Shown here: positions 23,009 through 35,704 of the stretch, in pieces
Layout: every line of letters begins with the position of its first letter
Position numbering within the stretch: the first letter of the stretch is position 1
Assembly (NCBI GenBank): GCA_009193035.1
Contig: SWDT01000011.1
Location: 372,001 to 436,000, forward strand
Direction: 5' to 3'
From: Halicephalobus mephisto
Lineage: Eukaryota; Nematoda; Chromadorea; Rhabditida; Panagrolaimidae
DNA: 64,000 nucleotides
Notes under the pieces: model-generated
What the model was told of the DNA's origin: nothing
The model's input: only the letters and a program-made list of their open reading frames with translations
Databases searched by the model: none
Program-made: the position numbers and the translations under genes

Positions 23009-26000
23009 ATGGGCGGAAGTCTTTCCTGTGGGGACTGTCATTACAGAAACTGTCTTAACGCCGCTAATCTTCTTTCAGGACCTAGTTCTTATAGGTAAAT
23101 TTTAAATCTTAAAAAATTTTAAATTTCAAAAAAATTCAAAATTTTAAATTCTAAAAATTTTTCGAAATAAAAATTCCAAATTTCAAATCTTAAAAAATTT
23201 TATATTTTAAATTTCAAAAAATTCAAAATTTTAAATTTTAAAAATTTCTAAAAATTTTTCGAAATAAAAATTCAAAATTTTAAATCTAAAAAAATTCCGA
23301 ATTTTTAATTTTAAAAACTTCTAAAAATTTTTTAAAATAAAAATTCCAAATTTTTAATTTTTAATTTTAAATTTCAAAAAAATTTTTAATTTTAAAAAAT
23401 TTCAAATTTTTAATTTTAAGGAATTTTTATTTCGAAAAAATTCTAAATTCCGAAAAAAACTAAATTTGTAGTTTTTAAAAATTCTAAATTTTAAATTTTG
23501 GAAAAATTCTAAATTCTAATTTTAGATTCGCTGCGGAAATTTTCAAACTTTCAAAAGATAGATCAGAATGGATAAAAGTCCATCCGAATGTCCTTTCCGT
23601 TACAGTATCTAAAAGGACAGACAATCCGGAAACAATTGCCGAACTTTCAGCGGCTAATTTGAAAAATCAGAACATTTTCAGACTTCCGATTTACAAAGGT
23701 TTGTATTTTTTAAATTTCATTAATAAAATCAAAAATTAACTTTTTTGAATAATTTTTAAATTTCCGAAAAAATCTAAAAATTTAAAAAAATAAGAAATTT
23801 AAAAAATTGAGGAATTTAAGAATTTTTTAAATTTTAAAAATTAAGAAATTTTAAAAATTAGAAAAATTCAAAAAATTAGAAAAATTTTAAAAATTTAAAA
23901 ATTAGGGAAATTTAAAAATTCAAAAAATTTTAAAAATTAGAAAAATTCAAAAATTTTAAAAATAAAGAAATTCAAAAATTTTTAAATTTTATTTTTTTTA
24001 CTGAAATTGGTTCGTACTGTCCTTGTTCTTTTTTTATTTTTTATAACAGCTATAAAAAACTGTTTTAAGACATTTTTGAAGATTTTTATTTTTAATTTTT
24101 ACAATCTGGTTTTTTACAATTTTAAAATTCGGACCAAAGAAGTAAAAAATTTAAAAAATGATAAATTTGGCAATTCATTACAAAAAAAATTTCTTTTTCA
24201 AATTTTACAAATCCATTTTTAAAAAATTTCAATTTTAAAAAAAAAATAATTTTTCAAATTTCCGAACAAAAAAAATTTAAAAATGCAAAATTCATTTTTT
24301 ATTTTTTTTATTATTTTAGAATTTTATTTTCAAACAATTTCGAGAATTTTTTATTTTTTCGGAAAAAATTAGAAAATTTAAAATTTGATGAAATTTAATT
24401 TTTTTATTTTTAAATAACTTCAAGAAAATTTATTTTTTATTTTTTTAATTTTTAGAAAATTTAAAATTTCTAAATTTAATAAAATTTATTTTTTTTAAAT
24501 TTCAAAAATTTGTTATTTTTTAATTTTTAGAAAATTTCTAAATTTGATGAAATTTAATTTTAAATAACTTTGAAAATTTTTTATTTTTTTTATTTTTAGA
24601 AAATTTATAAATTTTATTTTTTTTATTTTTTTACTATTTTAGAAATCCTTGTTGAAACAATTTTGTAACAATGCCTATTTCTAGTTTTATAATAGTTTTA
24701 TTTTATTTCCCAATCCTTGAGGAAAATTGAATGCTCGGCTCAGTGAGCTTTTAGCTGGCATTTTTCGAACATAAAATTTGAAACAGCATTGTTGCAATTT
24801 TTCTGGATTCTTTTGGGAACAACAGATTCCATCAAAAAATTTGGATGCTCTTTTGAAGCTATGATTTATTCATCCAATGCCGACGGCACTTCATTAGTCG
24901 GAAAAGCATTGTTTTGGTCAAATTCCGCAGTCGGGGGCCTAATTAAGGAGCCACCAAGATTGGGGTCGGAAAAACAATCGAATATTCTCCGTGACGGGAC
25001 CAACACTTGAAATTCGTAATTGGAAAACGAAAATTAAGGGAATTGCCGAATGAAAATTATTGATCCATTCCAAGTTATCCTTGATAATTAAGTATTATTC
25101 GTCCTGGGACCAATAGTTGGAATTTCTTAGAAAATAGAAATTATCAAAGAATGTTAGTCCCATCACGAATTGCCTGATTATCAAGTGTCATTCGCTGTGG
25201 GACCAATAGATAAAATTCATAATTGAGAAATGCAAATTAAAAAAATTACCAAATTAGGAAACTGTAGTCTTGTTAAATATTCCTTGATAATCAGGCAGTA
25301 TTCGCTGTAGGACCAATAGATAAAATTCATAATTGAGAAATGCAAATTAAAAAAATTATCGAATTAGGAAACTGTAGCTTTATTAAATATCCCCTGATAA
25401 TCAGGCAGTATTCGCTGTGGGACCAATAGTTGGAATATCTTAGAAAATTGAAGTTATCGAATTAGGAAACTGTAGTCTTGTTAAATATCCCCTGATAATC
25501 AGGCAGTATTCGCTGTGGGACCGATACTTAACTTTCATCTTCTAAGAAGATAATTTAAAAACTTAACTAATTAGAAAACAATAATCTTATCACGAATTGC
25601 CAGATTATCAAGGACCATTCGTGTTGGGACCGGTACTTTAAACATGTTTTTAGTAAAATCTAAAAAACTCAATTTTTTGTGAATGATGTTTGACTTTTTC
25701 CAATCACGTGTTTTGTTACTTCTTAGTCCAGCTCGTGATTGCCTGATTATCAAGTATCATTCGTGTCAGGACCAGTAATTTGAAAAATTTTCCAAACAAA
25801 AACGTGATTTCAAAAATATTCGATTTTTTAAATCAAATTTAATGCGTAATTTCCGACGATTTTCGTTCATTTTTGCATGAATCATCGAAATCAATTACTG
25901 TGGGGATAGTCATCTAGATTTGACACTCGAGATCGAGATGATCCTCGAGAGGCCGGGGGTGGGAGGAAATCTCGAAATGCGTCAATCCCCGGCCATCAAA

Positions 26001-28959
26001 GTCGTTTTGGATTTTTCAAAAACGAGGGAATTTAATTTGGAAAATTTTCAGATTCTGAAATAAAAAAATACTCAGATAGATTTGTCTATTGGAAATCTCC
26101 AGATGAATCTGTTTATGCTTTAAATGTCGTTTCGAAAACTGACATTGAGCAATTTTGCGCCGTTGCCTCAGGCGATGTGACTTCTGCCCTGATCTCGACT
26201 CACAGATTCCAGTGTGAAATGGCTCCTTTGATGAACGCAAGACATGGTCACGTCATCGAACAAGAAAATATAAAATTAAGCAATTGTTTCGTCGTTTTTC
26301 GTCCTCCTGATTCTATCCAATTTTTCGACAAAGACAACAACCATCTTTTCAGCACTTCTGCTGTTGGTTTTAATTTTAATTTATTTTTAAATTTTTAAAA
26401 TTAGTTTTTAAAAGAATTCTAAAATCAAAAATTTTCAAATTTTAAAAAATCTGCAAATTTTAAAAATCAAGAAAAATTTCAAAATTTTATAGTTTCTAAA
26501 ATTTCAAAGATTCTAAAATTTTCAGAAATTTCAAAATTTTATAGTTTTTGAAATTTCAAAGATTCTAAAACTCAACAGAAAGATTTTAAATTTTAAATTT
26601 TATAGTTTTTGAAATTTCAAAGATTCTCAAATTTTTCAAAATTTTCAAAATTTTCTGGAATCTGCAAAATTTCAGTTTCTGAAATTTCAGAAAAGATTCT
26701 AAAATTCAACAGAAAAATTTAAAATTTTATAAAGTTTCTGAAATCTCAGAATTCAGTTAAAATTTTTTGAATTTTTCAAAACTTTTTAAAATTCTAGTCC
26801 AGATAATTTCGTAATAATATTTTTAATTTTTACAATTTTTCGAGATTTTAGGATTAAATGTGATTTTTAGAATATTCATTAAATGTGATTTTTAGAATAT
26901 TTATTATTAAATGAGATTTTTAGAAAAATATTTATTAAATGTGATTTTTAGAATATTTATTAAATGTGATTTTTATGATATTTATTAAATGTGATTTTCA
27001 GTTTGAAATTGTCCTATCTGTGAACGAAGCCCGTCGGCTGGTGTTCCTGAGCTTCCCTTCGAAGGCGATGGCTCTCCATTTCCAGCAACCGGATGAACTC
27101 AGGTCCTTCCTCCAAACGGTCCTCAACGAGTCCTCGATAGCTCTGGCCGGAGGCATCAGATCCAACGACCACGTTCTCTCCTGGTTGAACAAAATCCTGG
27201 ATACTGTAGTGGCTTTGATCAGAACTCCCCCTGTGAACCCCATGACAGCGAGTACCTCCTCCAGCAGCGGAGTCGATCTTTCCGGAGATCCCCGGCTCCC
27301 GGGCAACGCAGCTGCGGCTTCCAAACACTACATCGAAACTTTGTATTCTTTGAAATACTTGTTGATCTTCAGAATAGCAGTTTTGAAAGGAGTTCTTCCG
27401 AATCCTAATTTTTCCGAAATGATCTACCCCACAGAATTAAGAGCCCGAGTCGCCTCAGGGCATCTAGCCAACTACGTCCATCTTTATTGTTGTCTCCACG
27501 CCCAGTTTTCCATAAAAAAACAACTCAAAGATATATCAGAAAGCGCTGATTTCCTCAAAGTCCTGGAATCGAATTCGAGGAAGACCTCAGAAGACCCCAA
27601 AGAACTGAATTTCAAACAAGACCCTGAGGGCATGAAGACGAAACAACCCGAATCCCGTCGGATCGTGGACGAAAAACTTTTAAAATCCATCGTCGAACTG
27701 GTTCAAACAGAAGAAACATTCGTCAAAGATCTCGAAAAATTAATTCTACAGTATATTAAACCCGCTGAATTGACCATATTGGACTGTACAGAAAAACTTT
27801 TAAAAACTCATACGGTATTTCTGAATTCTCTACAAGATGCCGGAGGGGATTTACTAAATGCATCATCTTGCGAATTTTTGGATTATGCCCAGATTAAAGA
27901 CTCCGTAATGAGGATTTCTGCTTTGTTTATAAACAAATGTAACAAATTCAAAATTTACAGCGAATATTCAGCCGCATATTTGAAATTTCAAAATCTCCAA
28001 AAAATCGATCCTGAATTAAACGAAAAATTAAATTTTTTAAATTCATCAGGACAACACAAAGAAAGCGTTCAATCTTTGTTGATTAAGCCGATCCAGCGAG
28101 TTTTGAAATATCCATTATTTTTGGACCAAATTAAAGATTTTTGTTCTAAAAATTCAATGGAACAAAAACAATGTATCCAAGCTTTGAACAGAATGCAAAC
28201 TTTAGCCACTTATGTGAACGAGATGCAGCGGATAAACGAGGAATACGGATCGGATTTAGAAAGATTATCAAAAATTCCCGATTTGTCTCAGAAAGGACTA
28301 TGGATGGATCTCCGGGATTTATTCATGTTTTCACATTTAAAATTACTTCAATCAGGAGAAAAAAAATATTCAAATTGTGTTGCATTCGTTTTTACAAGTT
28401 TAATTTTAATTCTTGGTCCTGAATCATCAAAAAAGAAAAATTTTCGTCCACACAAAATATTACCCATCTACGAAATAGAAATAAATGAAGATAATAATTC
28501 AATTATTTCTGAAAATTCAACAAATCAACATTTCTTTTCCATAATCCACCTAATCCCAGGAACTTCTGAAACAATCTACCATATTTCCTGCTGTCACATC
28601 GACATCAAGACCCATTTCGTCAAAAGTGTAAAAAAAGCTTTAAAATCCTATCTGTAAGATTTCTTATTTAAAAAAAACCAAAAATTTTACAAAAAAATTA
28701 TTTAAAAAAAACCAAAAATTTTCCAAAAAATTATTTTTAAAAAAACCAAAAATTTTCTAAAAAAAATACTTTAAAAAATCAAAAATTTTCTAAAAAAATT
28801 ATTTTAAAAAACCAGAAATTTTCTAAAAAATTATTTTAAAAAAACCAAAAATTTTCTAAACCATTTTCCAAAAATTAATAATTTTTTTTCAGAAAACAAA
28901 AACCACGACCTGTCAGTGGTTCAAGCCAATCCGATTGGGGTTACGCCAGTGCTCATTGA
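23009..28959 (+). CDS. tiam-1: TIAM/SIF-like Rac guanine-nucleotide exchange factor
   Basis: Activates Rac GTPases at the membrane. Exons 23009-23094, 23526-23698, 26052-26362, 27002-28653 and 28893-28959 join in phase to 762 aa. The N-terminus MGGSLSC fits N-myristoylation plus palmitoylation. Residues about 30-135 look like a WH1/EVH1 domain (FVYWKSPDESVYALNVVSK resembles its C-terminal strand and helix). A middle region follows (residues about 190-400), then a DH domain from about residue 410 (LVQTEETFVKDLEKL, LLIKPIQRVLKYPLFLDQI) and a PH domain (LWMDLRDLFMFSHL to HFVKSVKKAL). No PDZ or Ras-binding domain is visible, unlike vertebrate TIAM1. If the last donor (GTAAGA at 28654) is not used, the protein stops at 28657 instead. 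The orthology call rests on the WH1+DH+PH order. Confidence 0.8.
24990..25790. repeat. Degenerate 90-140-bp tandem repeat in the GEF intron
   Basis: The box GATAATCAGGCAGTATTCG followed by CTGTGGGACCAATA recurs eight times (GGACC at about 24997, 25109, 25200, 25311, 25421, 25518, 25628, 25769). Several units also share GAATTAGGAAACTGTAG. The array lies in the 2.35-kb third intron. Confidence 0.8.
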
Positions 28960-28993
28960 TCTCATTTGCTTACTCAGATTAAAATTACAATGA

Positions 28994-28999
28994 AATAAA
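28994..28999 (+). terminator. Poly(A) signal of the Rac GEF gene
   Basis: AATAAA 35 nt after the stop of the spliced C-terminal exon and 50 nt before the convergent NUP93 stop. This supports use of that last exon. Confidence 0.6.
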
Positions 29000-29048
29000 T
29001 AATTCCAAATTTTCATATAATCAAAAACAAGTAAAAACACCATCACAA

Positions 29049-31561
29049 TCAACCAACTTGAGTTTGCAATTGAAGCAATTTAGAAGCAATTGAAGTTGGA
29101 AAACGATGAGGAACCATTGCAGAATACAGTAGTATAGCCTTTGCGTATAATTTCATCTGTTCTTGAGTCGGACTTCTTGGAGCACTTTGTGCGTAATTCT
29201 CCACAATAGACGACATAAGAGTCAAACAAAGTTCTGGTAAAAGATTTCTAACTTCTTCAGCCAGCAACTTAAAATTTTCAACTTCGTTCGAAACAATGTC
29301 TGGATTTAGAGGAATAATTGACAATTTCTCTGCTTCTAAAATAACTTCTTCATGTCTTTTTTCTTTAGCAAGTCGAAAAATACAATAACACTGAATAAGT
29401 GCCTTCAATGTAGCTATATGTTGTTTCTCAACTTCAGAATTTTGAACCGAATATCTCTTTACCAATTTTTCTGCCAATTCAACAGTTTTTTCAGCAATAT
29501 CAGAAACAGCAGCAATACAATTACACAATTGTCGATTCATCAACATAACAGCTTCATTCGGCTTCTTAGCAATACAGTATATAACACAAGCTCCAATATT
29601 ATCTCCATTCAAACTTGTATCCAATGCAACTCTAGCAATCACATCTCTCACAGATATTCCATAAGCAATTTTATCAAGAAGTCCAGGAATGCGATTATTG
29701 TCAGGAGTCAGCTTACCCAAAATAGCATCACGTTCACCAGTAACATAGACCAATCTGCTTACACAAGCTTCAAAAAGAGATCCATCACTTTTATCCTTTC
29801 CCAGTTCCAGTTGAATTTTATGAAGGAAATAACAATAAGTCAAGGCGTAGCTGACATTGATGAGTTCAAATCGCTTCACATAAAGAATAATAATCTTAGC
29901 AAAGTTAATTTTAGAATCCACAACATTCCCAGGATCAGTAACTAAAATTTCATCTCTGACACTCTTCGTTAGTATAATCATCTTCAAAGTGTAGCACAGG
30001 ATCGCAATGTGGGTGGAAAATACAGCCATATCAGATCTATGAAGAACTTCAATAGCTCTTTCGAGCTGACCAGTAAGGAACAAGGCAGTAAAGTAAAGAA
30101 CTGGACTGCCGCCGTTTTTGTCATCCATAAAGTAACTTTCCCCTGTAAAGAATTAGGTAAAACTAAAACAGAATAAAGAACAAACCGTATTCGAGAGTGA
30201 CGGCTCTTTGAAGATTCTGGAACCGGTCAATTCCATGTTGTTGATCCAACTTGATGCTCACGAGTTTCGACCACAGCCAATTTTCAATGTTGTTGTTGAC
30301 GTCCTCAGATTCGAAATCCAGGATTACTCCATAAACAGCATGTTTGTAAGCATCTGTGCAGGTCCGTTCTTCGTGGTTCCATTCGGCATAGAGTTTAATC
30401 CTCGTAGAGTGATCCATCAGTTCCCCCTTGGCTAACTTGTCCAGAACTAGTACAAGTATGGAGACAGAAGGGACACTGGAAAGGGCCTCCGCAACAGTAG
30501 CAGCAGCTTTGTAATCTCCAAGTCTCAGAGTGTGGAAGAGAACGCACCAAATAGGATGGCTTCCGTAGAGATCGTTCTGCAAAAAGGAATAAAAATAAAG
30601 TTTATAAATTGAAATTACCATGAATCTACCGTAGTTGAGATTAGCGACATTGAGAAAAGCCTCAATCAATGGCAAAGTACCTGGAACACCGCCTCTTTGG
30701 GCCTGCTCCAAGTTACTGGCAATGACGGTCTCCATGTGACGTCGGTACTCCTCCTGAAGGTACTCTGAACCGTATTCGACGACGTGACGCATCCAGTCCT
30801 TGGAGTTTCTGAATTCAGCGATGGATTCGCCCTCCTTGAGCAAAACCTTCCGACAGAGAGCGAATACGATTCCCCAAATGGACGAGACGGACGGTTCGTT
30901 GATTTCCTCGACAGCAGACTTCAATCCTTCCAGAACGTGTCCGAATCCAGCGCTGGAGACGGATTCCTCGATTTTCTTGGCAAAAGTATTCTCAATGAAG
31001 GAATCCAAAGGAAGAGCGTATTTGGTTTTGATCCTCCCGTCACTTTGCTTGTTTTCTTCCGGTTCTCGAGTTGCTGCTCTTCTGGCCGCGAATACTTGGT
31101 CCATCTCGACCACGTGTTGATTCAGAAACATCCGCTCGGCTTCCAGCCTCGTCTTCTCAATACTGTCGCTCACGAATCCTTCGATTTCGGCCAAAGAATT
31201 CACGTCATAGTTCTTCGGGATACCTCCGACAGTAGTTTCGAGTTTGGGTGGGTCGGATTTTTTGAACACTTGAGACAATCCTAAAAAATTAGGCCCGGCG
31301 TTTTCGGCTTCTTGAAGTCGTTTTTTCTTCCAGATTTCTTCACTAGATTTGAAGATGTCTTGAAATTGAGATAATTTGTAATCAGTTGAGGATTTCTGAA
31401 AAGTAGAAATCAAAATCGATATATGAAATCAGAAAACGAACCGGGATAGGACTGTTGACGAAGGATTTTTCGGATTTAGGCAAATTTTTAAACGACTCAA
31501 ACCTAACGGAGCTGTTGAGCTCATCCGCTCTGTTGAGGAGATCGCTGAAGTTACGAGACAT
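29049..31561 (-). CDS. npp-13: Nucleoporin NUP93
   Basis: Scaffold nucleoporin of the inner ring of the nuclear pore. Exons 31561-31442, 31395-30619, 30576-30186 and 30142-29049 are in phase and give 793 aa, close to the family length. It starts MSRNFSDLLNRADELN, the N-terminal coiled-coil region that binds the NUP62 complex. Nic96-family helical repeats follow (SSIWGIVFALCRKVLLKEG, HPIWCVLFHTLRLGDY, GGSPVLYFTALFLTGQLERA). The gene is full-length and intact. It is divergent from the DPP gene (230 bp) and convergent with the GEF gene (about 90 bp between stops). Confidence 0.92.
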
Positions 31562-31790
31562 CTGAAAACGTAAAGTTAAAAAGTAAAAGTAAATCTGGCG
31601 GGAAATAATTTCGAAAAAAAAAACTCTTCCGACTTTGTTCGCAACGTGCGAAATTCGCTTTTACTCAGTCGATTCCGTCGTGACTTTCGTTTTTCCCCTG
31701 TCTTCTTTTTTCTTTTTATTTTTATATATTTTTATCTTTTTTATTTACACAGTAATAAATCGTATTCCAGACCATAATTCAAAGACGGAA
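31562..31790. promoter_or_regulatory. Shared divergent promoter, NUP93 / DPP8-9-like
   Basis: 229 bp lie between two head-to-head start codons, with pyrimidine tracts (TTTTTCTTTTTATTTTT). An ATTCCAG acceptor at about 31770 may receive a spliced leader for the DPP mRNA. Confidence 0.5.
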
Positions 31791-34700
31791 ATGACCCCAC
31801 ATTCGGTTAGTTCATTTGATCTGGATCCGTCTGAAATGACATGGGACGACCGGATTCGCCATGCGAAATTTTTCCGTCTTGCTGTCAAGAAATCCTATGG
31901 GGATTCTATGAGTGGTCTCCAAATCCTTCAAGTGAGAGATTCCGCAAGACCGGTGATCTTCGGTTTAGGCGGGGGAGATCAGCAGTGCATCATCTCCGCT
32001 CCGGTCCCTGAGGTCCTGTCGGGGTCGTTTCCTCCGGATGTCTGGTTGAAACCCCTGTTTGGACCTGAACAACAGAACGAACAAGCAACTCCGTCTGCCG
32101 AAGCTCAACTTTTCTACGAAAGAATGAGGAGCCACGTCGTGAGCGGCTTGACGGGCTTCTCGTGGCATTCCGAATCCGGTTCGATGTTGTTGTCTTCTTT
32201 CAACAGACTAAAGATGCTAAATGTAAGTCCTATATCCTCCTGCGGTCCTTATATCCATGGTTGCAGAACGGCCAATGCAATCCAATAGCAGAATGGTTTT
32301 CCGGAACGATCCTAAACGCCACCGTCTGTCCTTCCGACGCCGATTTCGTCGCTTTTTGCTCCAGTGGACAGCTTTTCGTAGATTGGTAGGTTCCATCCCG
32401 ATCGAAATTACACAATAACGAGTAAAACAACCTCGACAGGTCATTCGAGCGTTGTAATTTCGGATTATTAATATTTTCATATATAATCCTCGACCTTAAA
32501 GGACGGATATAAAATTTCATCTACTGTGAAATTTCAATTGAGAATTTTCCAGATCTATCTCAGCAAAATATAATAAAAAATTAATTACAAAATGATTTTG
32601 CGAAATTAGAATTACTTTTTAAGCTACTTTAGTTCCTAAAAATTCGTGTTGAGACGATTTTAGAAAAAAGTTTATATATAATTTTTTAAATAATTTTCTA
32701 AATATTTGAATGACCTTAAAATTACAGAAGATTACGAAATAACCACTATGAAATCGAAGTTTTAGGCTGCTTGATTTTCTAAAAATTTTCAGAAATTCGT
32801 GCTAAGATATTTTTTAAAAAAGTTTTTATATATTTTTAATACACTAATTACTTTAAAATCGTGCAAAATTACGAAATAATCACTTAAGATCGAAAATTCT
32901 GTTTTTTGATTTTTTAAAAATTCCTTTCGAGACCATTTTGTGATAATTTTCATATATGAATTTTACAATATTTAATTGATTAATTTCAGTAAAAATTCCC
33001 AGTTTTATTCGACAAAACCGGTCAAGGATCACACCCATGGAGTCGCGTCTTTCATTGCTCAAGAGGAACTTGAACGATTTGAAGGATTTTGGTGGAATCC
33101 GGTGACTACGGAAATTTTGTACGAAGAAGTAGATGAATCTCAAGTTGCTCAATTGTCTTTTGAGATTCCTGGTAAACGGGTTGCAGATCCCATGAGATAT
33201 CCCGTAACTGGAACGAGCAATCCAACGTCGAAATTGAAGCTGATAACATTGGATAAATCAACAATGAACTTCACAGAACGAGGTTTGCCGACAACATTGG
33301 ACGAACTTTTTCCGTGGTATGAGTACTTGGTCAGAGTCGGCTGGGTTAATGCGGACTTGTGTTACGCCATCATAATGAACAGAAAGCAAACGAAACAAGC
33401 CCTGATTTTGATAGACAAAAAAGCCTTCGGAGCGACAGGAGCCACTCCGGAGCAGATCCGGAACCAATTCGTGTTCGTTATTTACGAAGAACAAAGTGAA
33501 ATCTGGCTAAATTCGAATAATATCCTTCATTTTTTGTCCGGACCTGGTCCTGAAATTCAGTTCATCTACGGATCGGAAAAGTCCGATTTTTGTCATCTTT
33601 ATCTTCAGTCATGTCGTCTTAAGAACGGCGGGAAATCAGAAGGACTGGACGTGGTCGATCTCCACGAAGCCCGAGTGACTTCTGGAGCCTGGCCGGTGAT
33701 CAAAGAAGCCCCGATGTCGGTGGACGAAAAAAGAGGTCATGTTTATTTTTTGGCAAATAAGGTCTCTCCGTTGATCACGAGTTTGTGTGTGGTGTCGTAT
33801 ACTGTACCTAGTGAAACGAAGATTCTGACTCCGCAAGACCTGTGTTACAGACAAGAAAGAGGACAGTTTAGTCTCAACGTGAATCCGGAGGTCGGATTCG
33901 CGGCCTGGATCAGTTCGATATCTCAGTTGCCCGAATGCAGATTTTACGGTCTTGTTCATTCTGGATCTTCGAGTTTTAATTCTCCGTTGCCAGAGGCTAT
34001 TTTTCAATTTCGAGTAAGATTCCATGCTTCAATCATGAATTCTCCCGGAAAAGAAGCATTCGAACAAGATTACATGGATATTTCTCTCAAAGATTCTTTT
34101 CGAACTGAATTCATAGAATACAAATCAGCCGAATCCGGTCTTATTCATAATGCTGTAGTTTTCGTTCCAACGGTCAAACCGAAATCCACAACGGGTACTT
34201 ATCCCATTATCCACCACGTATACGCAGGTCCGAGTGTTCAGCAAGTCAGAAACAGCTGGCCAACGTGAGTTTTTTAATTTTCGGAGATTTTTAAAAATTA
34301 CTGTAATTTTAAAAATTTTACTTTAAAAATTACTGATTTTTTATAATTTCACTTTAAAAACTACTGTAATTTGAAAAATTAAATTTTGAACTGTTTTATT
34401 TTTTAGAAACTTTTAAATGTTCGTGTTTAGATTACTTTTAAAAACATTTTTGATTTTTAATGACTTTAGAGCTGCTCAATTTTTACGGTATTTGACCCTT
34501 GGATACGCAGTTGTGGTTGTTGATGGAAGAGGCTCGGCAAATAGAGGAGTGAGATTTGAGGGAGCGATCAAGAATAACCTAGGAACGGTGGAAGTCCGGG
34601 ATCAAATTGAAGGATTACGAGAATGCTTAAACAGAGTGCCTTGTTTGGACAGTACCCGAATTGCCGTAACGGGCTGGTCGTATGGGGGTTATATGGCTTT

Positions 34701-35131
34701 GTTGCTCCTTTGTAATCACCCTAACGTTTACAAAGCTGCTTGTGCTGGTGGAGCTGTTTCTGACTGGAATCTGTACGACACTTGTTACACTGAAAGGTAC
34801 ATGGATCTGCCGAAAGACAACCCTACAGGATATAAAATGGCTGGAATTGTTAAACTTGCTCATAAGTTTCCCAATGAGTAAGTTTAGAATTATGAAAATT
34901 AAAAATAATTGGTGTTGTTTTAGGGAAGGAAGACTCCTGATCGTTCACGGACTTATAGATGAAAACGTCCACTTTCATCACACTGAACAGCTGATGAACG
35001 CCCTTATTGCAGCGGGAAAACCTTTTGAACAACTTATTTTTCCATCGGAAAGGCATGGTGTTCGTCAAGGATCGGCAATTGAATTTTTCCATGCGAGTCA
35101 ATTAAGTTTTTTTGCCAGAGCTTTCAAATAG
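31791..35131 (+). CDS. dpf-3: Prolyl dipeptidyl peptidase, DPP8/9-like (S9B)
   Basis: Cytosolic serine protease that removes Xaa-Pro dipeptides. Exons 31791-32222, 32267-32385, 32990-34264, 34470-34877 and 34924-35131 give 813 aa. There is no signal peptide or membrane anchor, as in DPP8/9. The beta-propeller region includes the DPP8/9-like segment [19 protein letters not shown], whose EE pair is the family's substrate-amine site. The hydrolase domain has [13 protein letters not shown], the nucleophile in GWSYGG, the Asp region [10 protein letters not shown] and the catalytic His in ERHGVR. All triad residues are present. Intron 2 (605 nt) contains two diverged copies of a roughly 140-bp AT-rich unit (32617-32890). 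The symbol dpf-3 is a guess at the C. elegans ortholog. Confidence 0.92.
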
Positions 35132-35179
35132 ATTGGAGATAAAGCTCAATTTTATAAAATCAACAAATTTTACCTATGA

Positions 35180-35704
35180 TTAATCTAATTTCTTGATTTC
35201 TGACACCTTTTCTTGGAGTTTTTCTTGTTGGATTGCCCTCTTCTCGTCGAAAAGCAAAGCTTCTTCTTTGTAAGGTTCCTCGACGATCTCCTCCACCAGC
35301 TGGGTCTTGAGTAAAATCTCGTCTTCGTACTGTAGTCCGTTAAGTACGCGTTTCTTTGTGATTGGATCGATGAGATTACCGAACTGGAAGATTACTCGTT
35401 CTACATTGTGTATGACGGAGGATGTTGGTCGTTGAGAACGTTCGGCAATTCTGATGAGGACGTGATCGCCGACTTGACAAGTGTTCTTGCTGTCGAGAGC
35501 CCAATAATCCTTTGATTCGGCGAAATACTTCTTAATATAGTTACTAAAAATGTTTTCTTGACAACGAACCTGAAATTGACGGAAATTTATATATGAAAAT
35601 TAATTTTAAAGACTGACCAAAGCACACGGAATCTGCTTCAACCCGATCTTGTTGATTTGAACGACTTTACCGAAAAGTAGTTCTTTTACAGGAACGGATG
35701 CCAT
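35180..35704 (-). CDS. mrps-17: Mitochondrial small ribosomal subunit protein uS17m
   Basis: Exons 35704-35618 and 35569-35180 give 158 aa. The S17 OB fold is seen as LFGKVVQINKIGLKQIPCAL, then KYFAESKDYWALDSKNTC, VGDHVLIRIAERSQRPTS and FQFGNLIDPITKKRV. The KYF-x(n)-Y-x-A-x-D and VGD motifs are typical of bacterial and mitochondrial S17. A Glu/Lys-rich tail follows. No strong cleaved presequence is visible, but mitochondrial S17 proteins often start directly with the OB fold. Convergent with the DPP gene; only 48 bp separate the stops. Confidence 0.85.

Noticed and set aside
29352..29945. 197-codon plus-strand Ser/Asn-rich frame
   Set aside because: Antisense of NUP93 exon 4.
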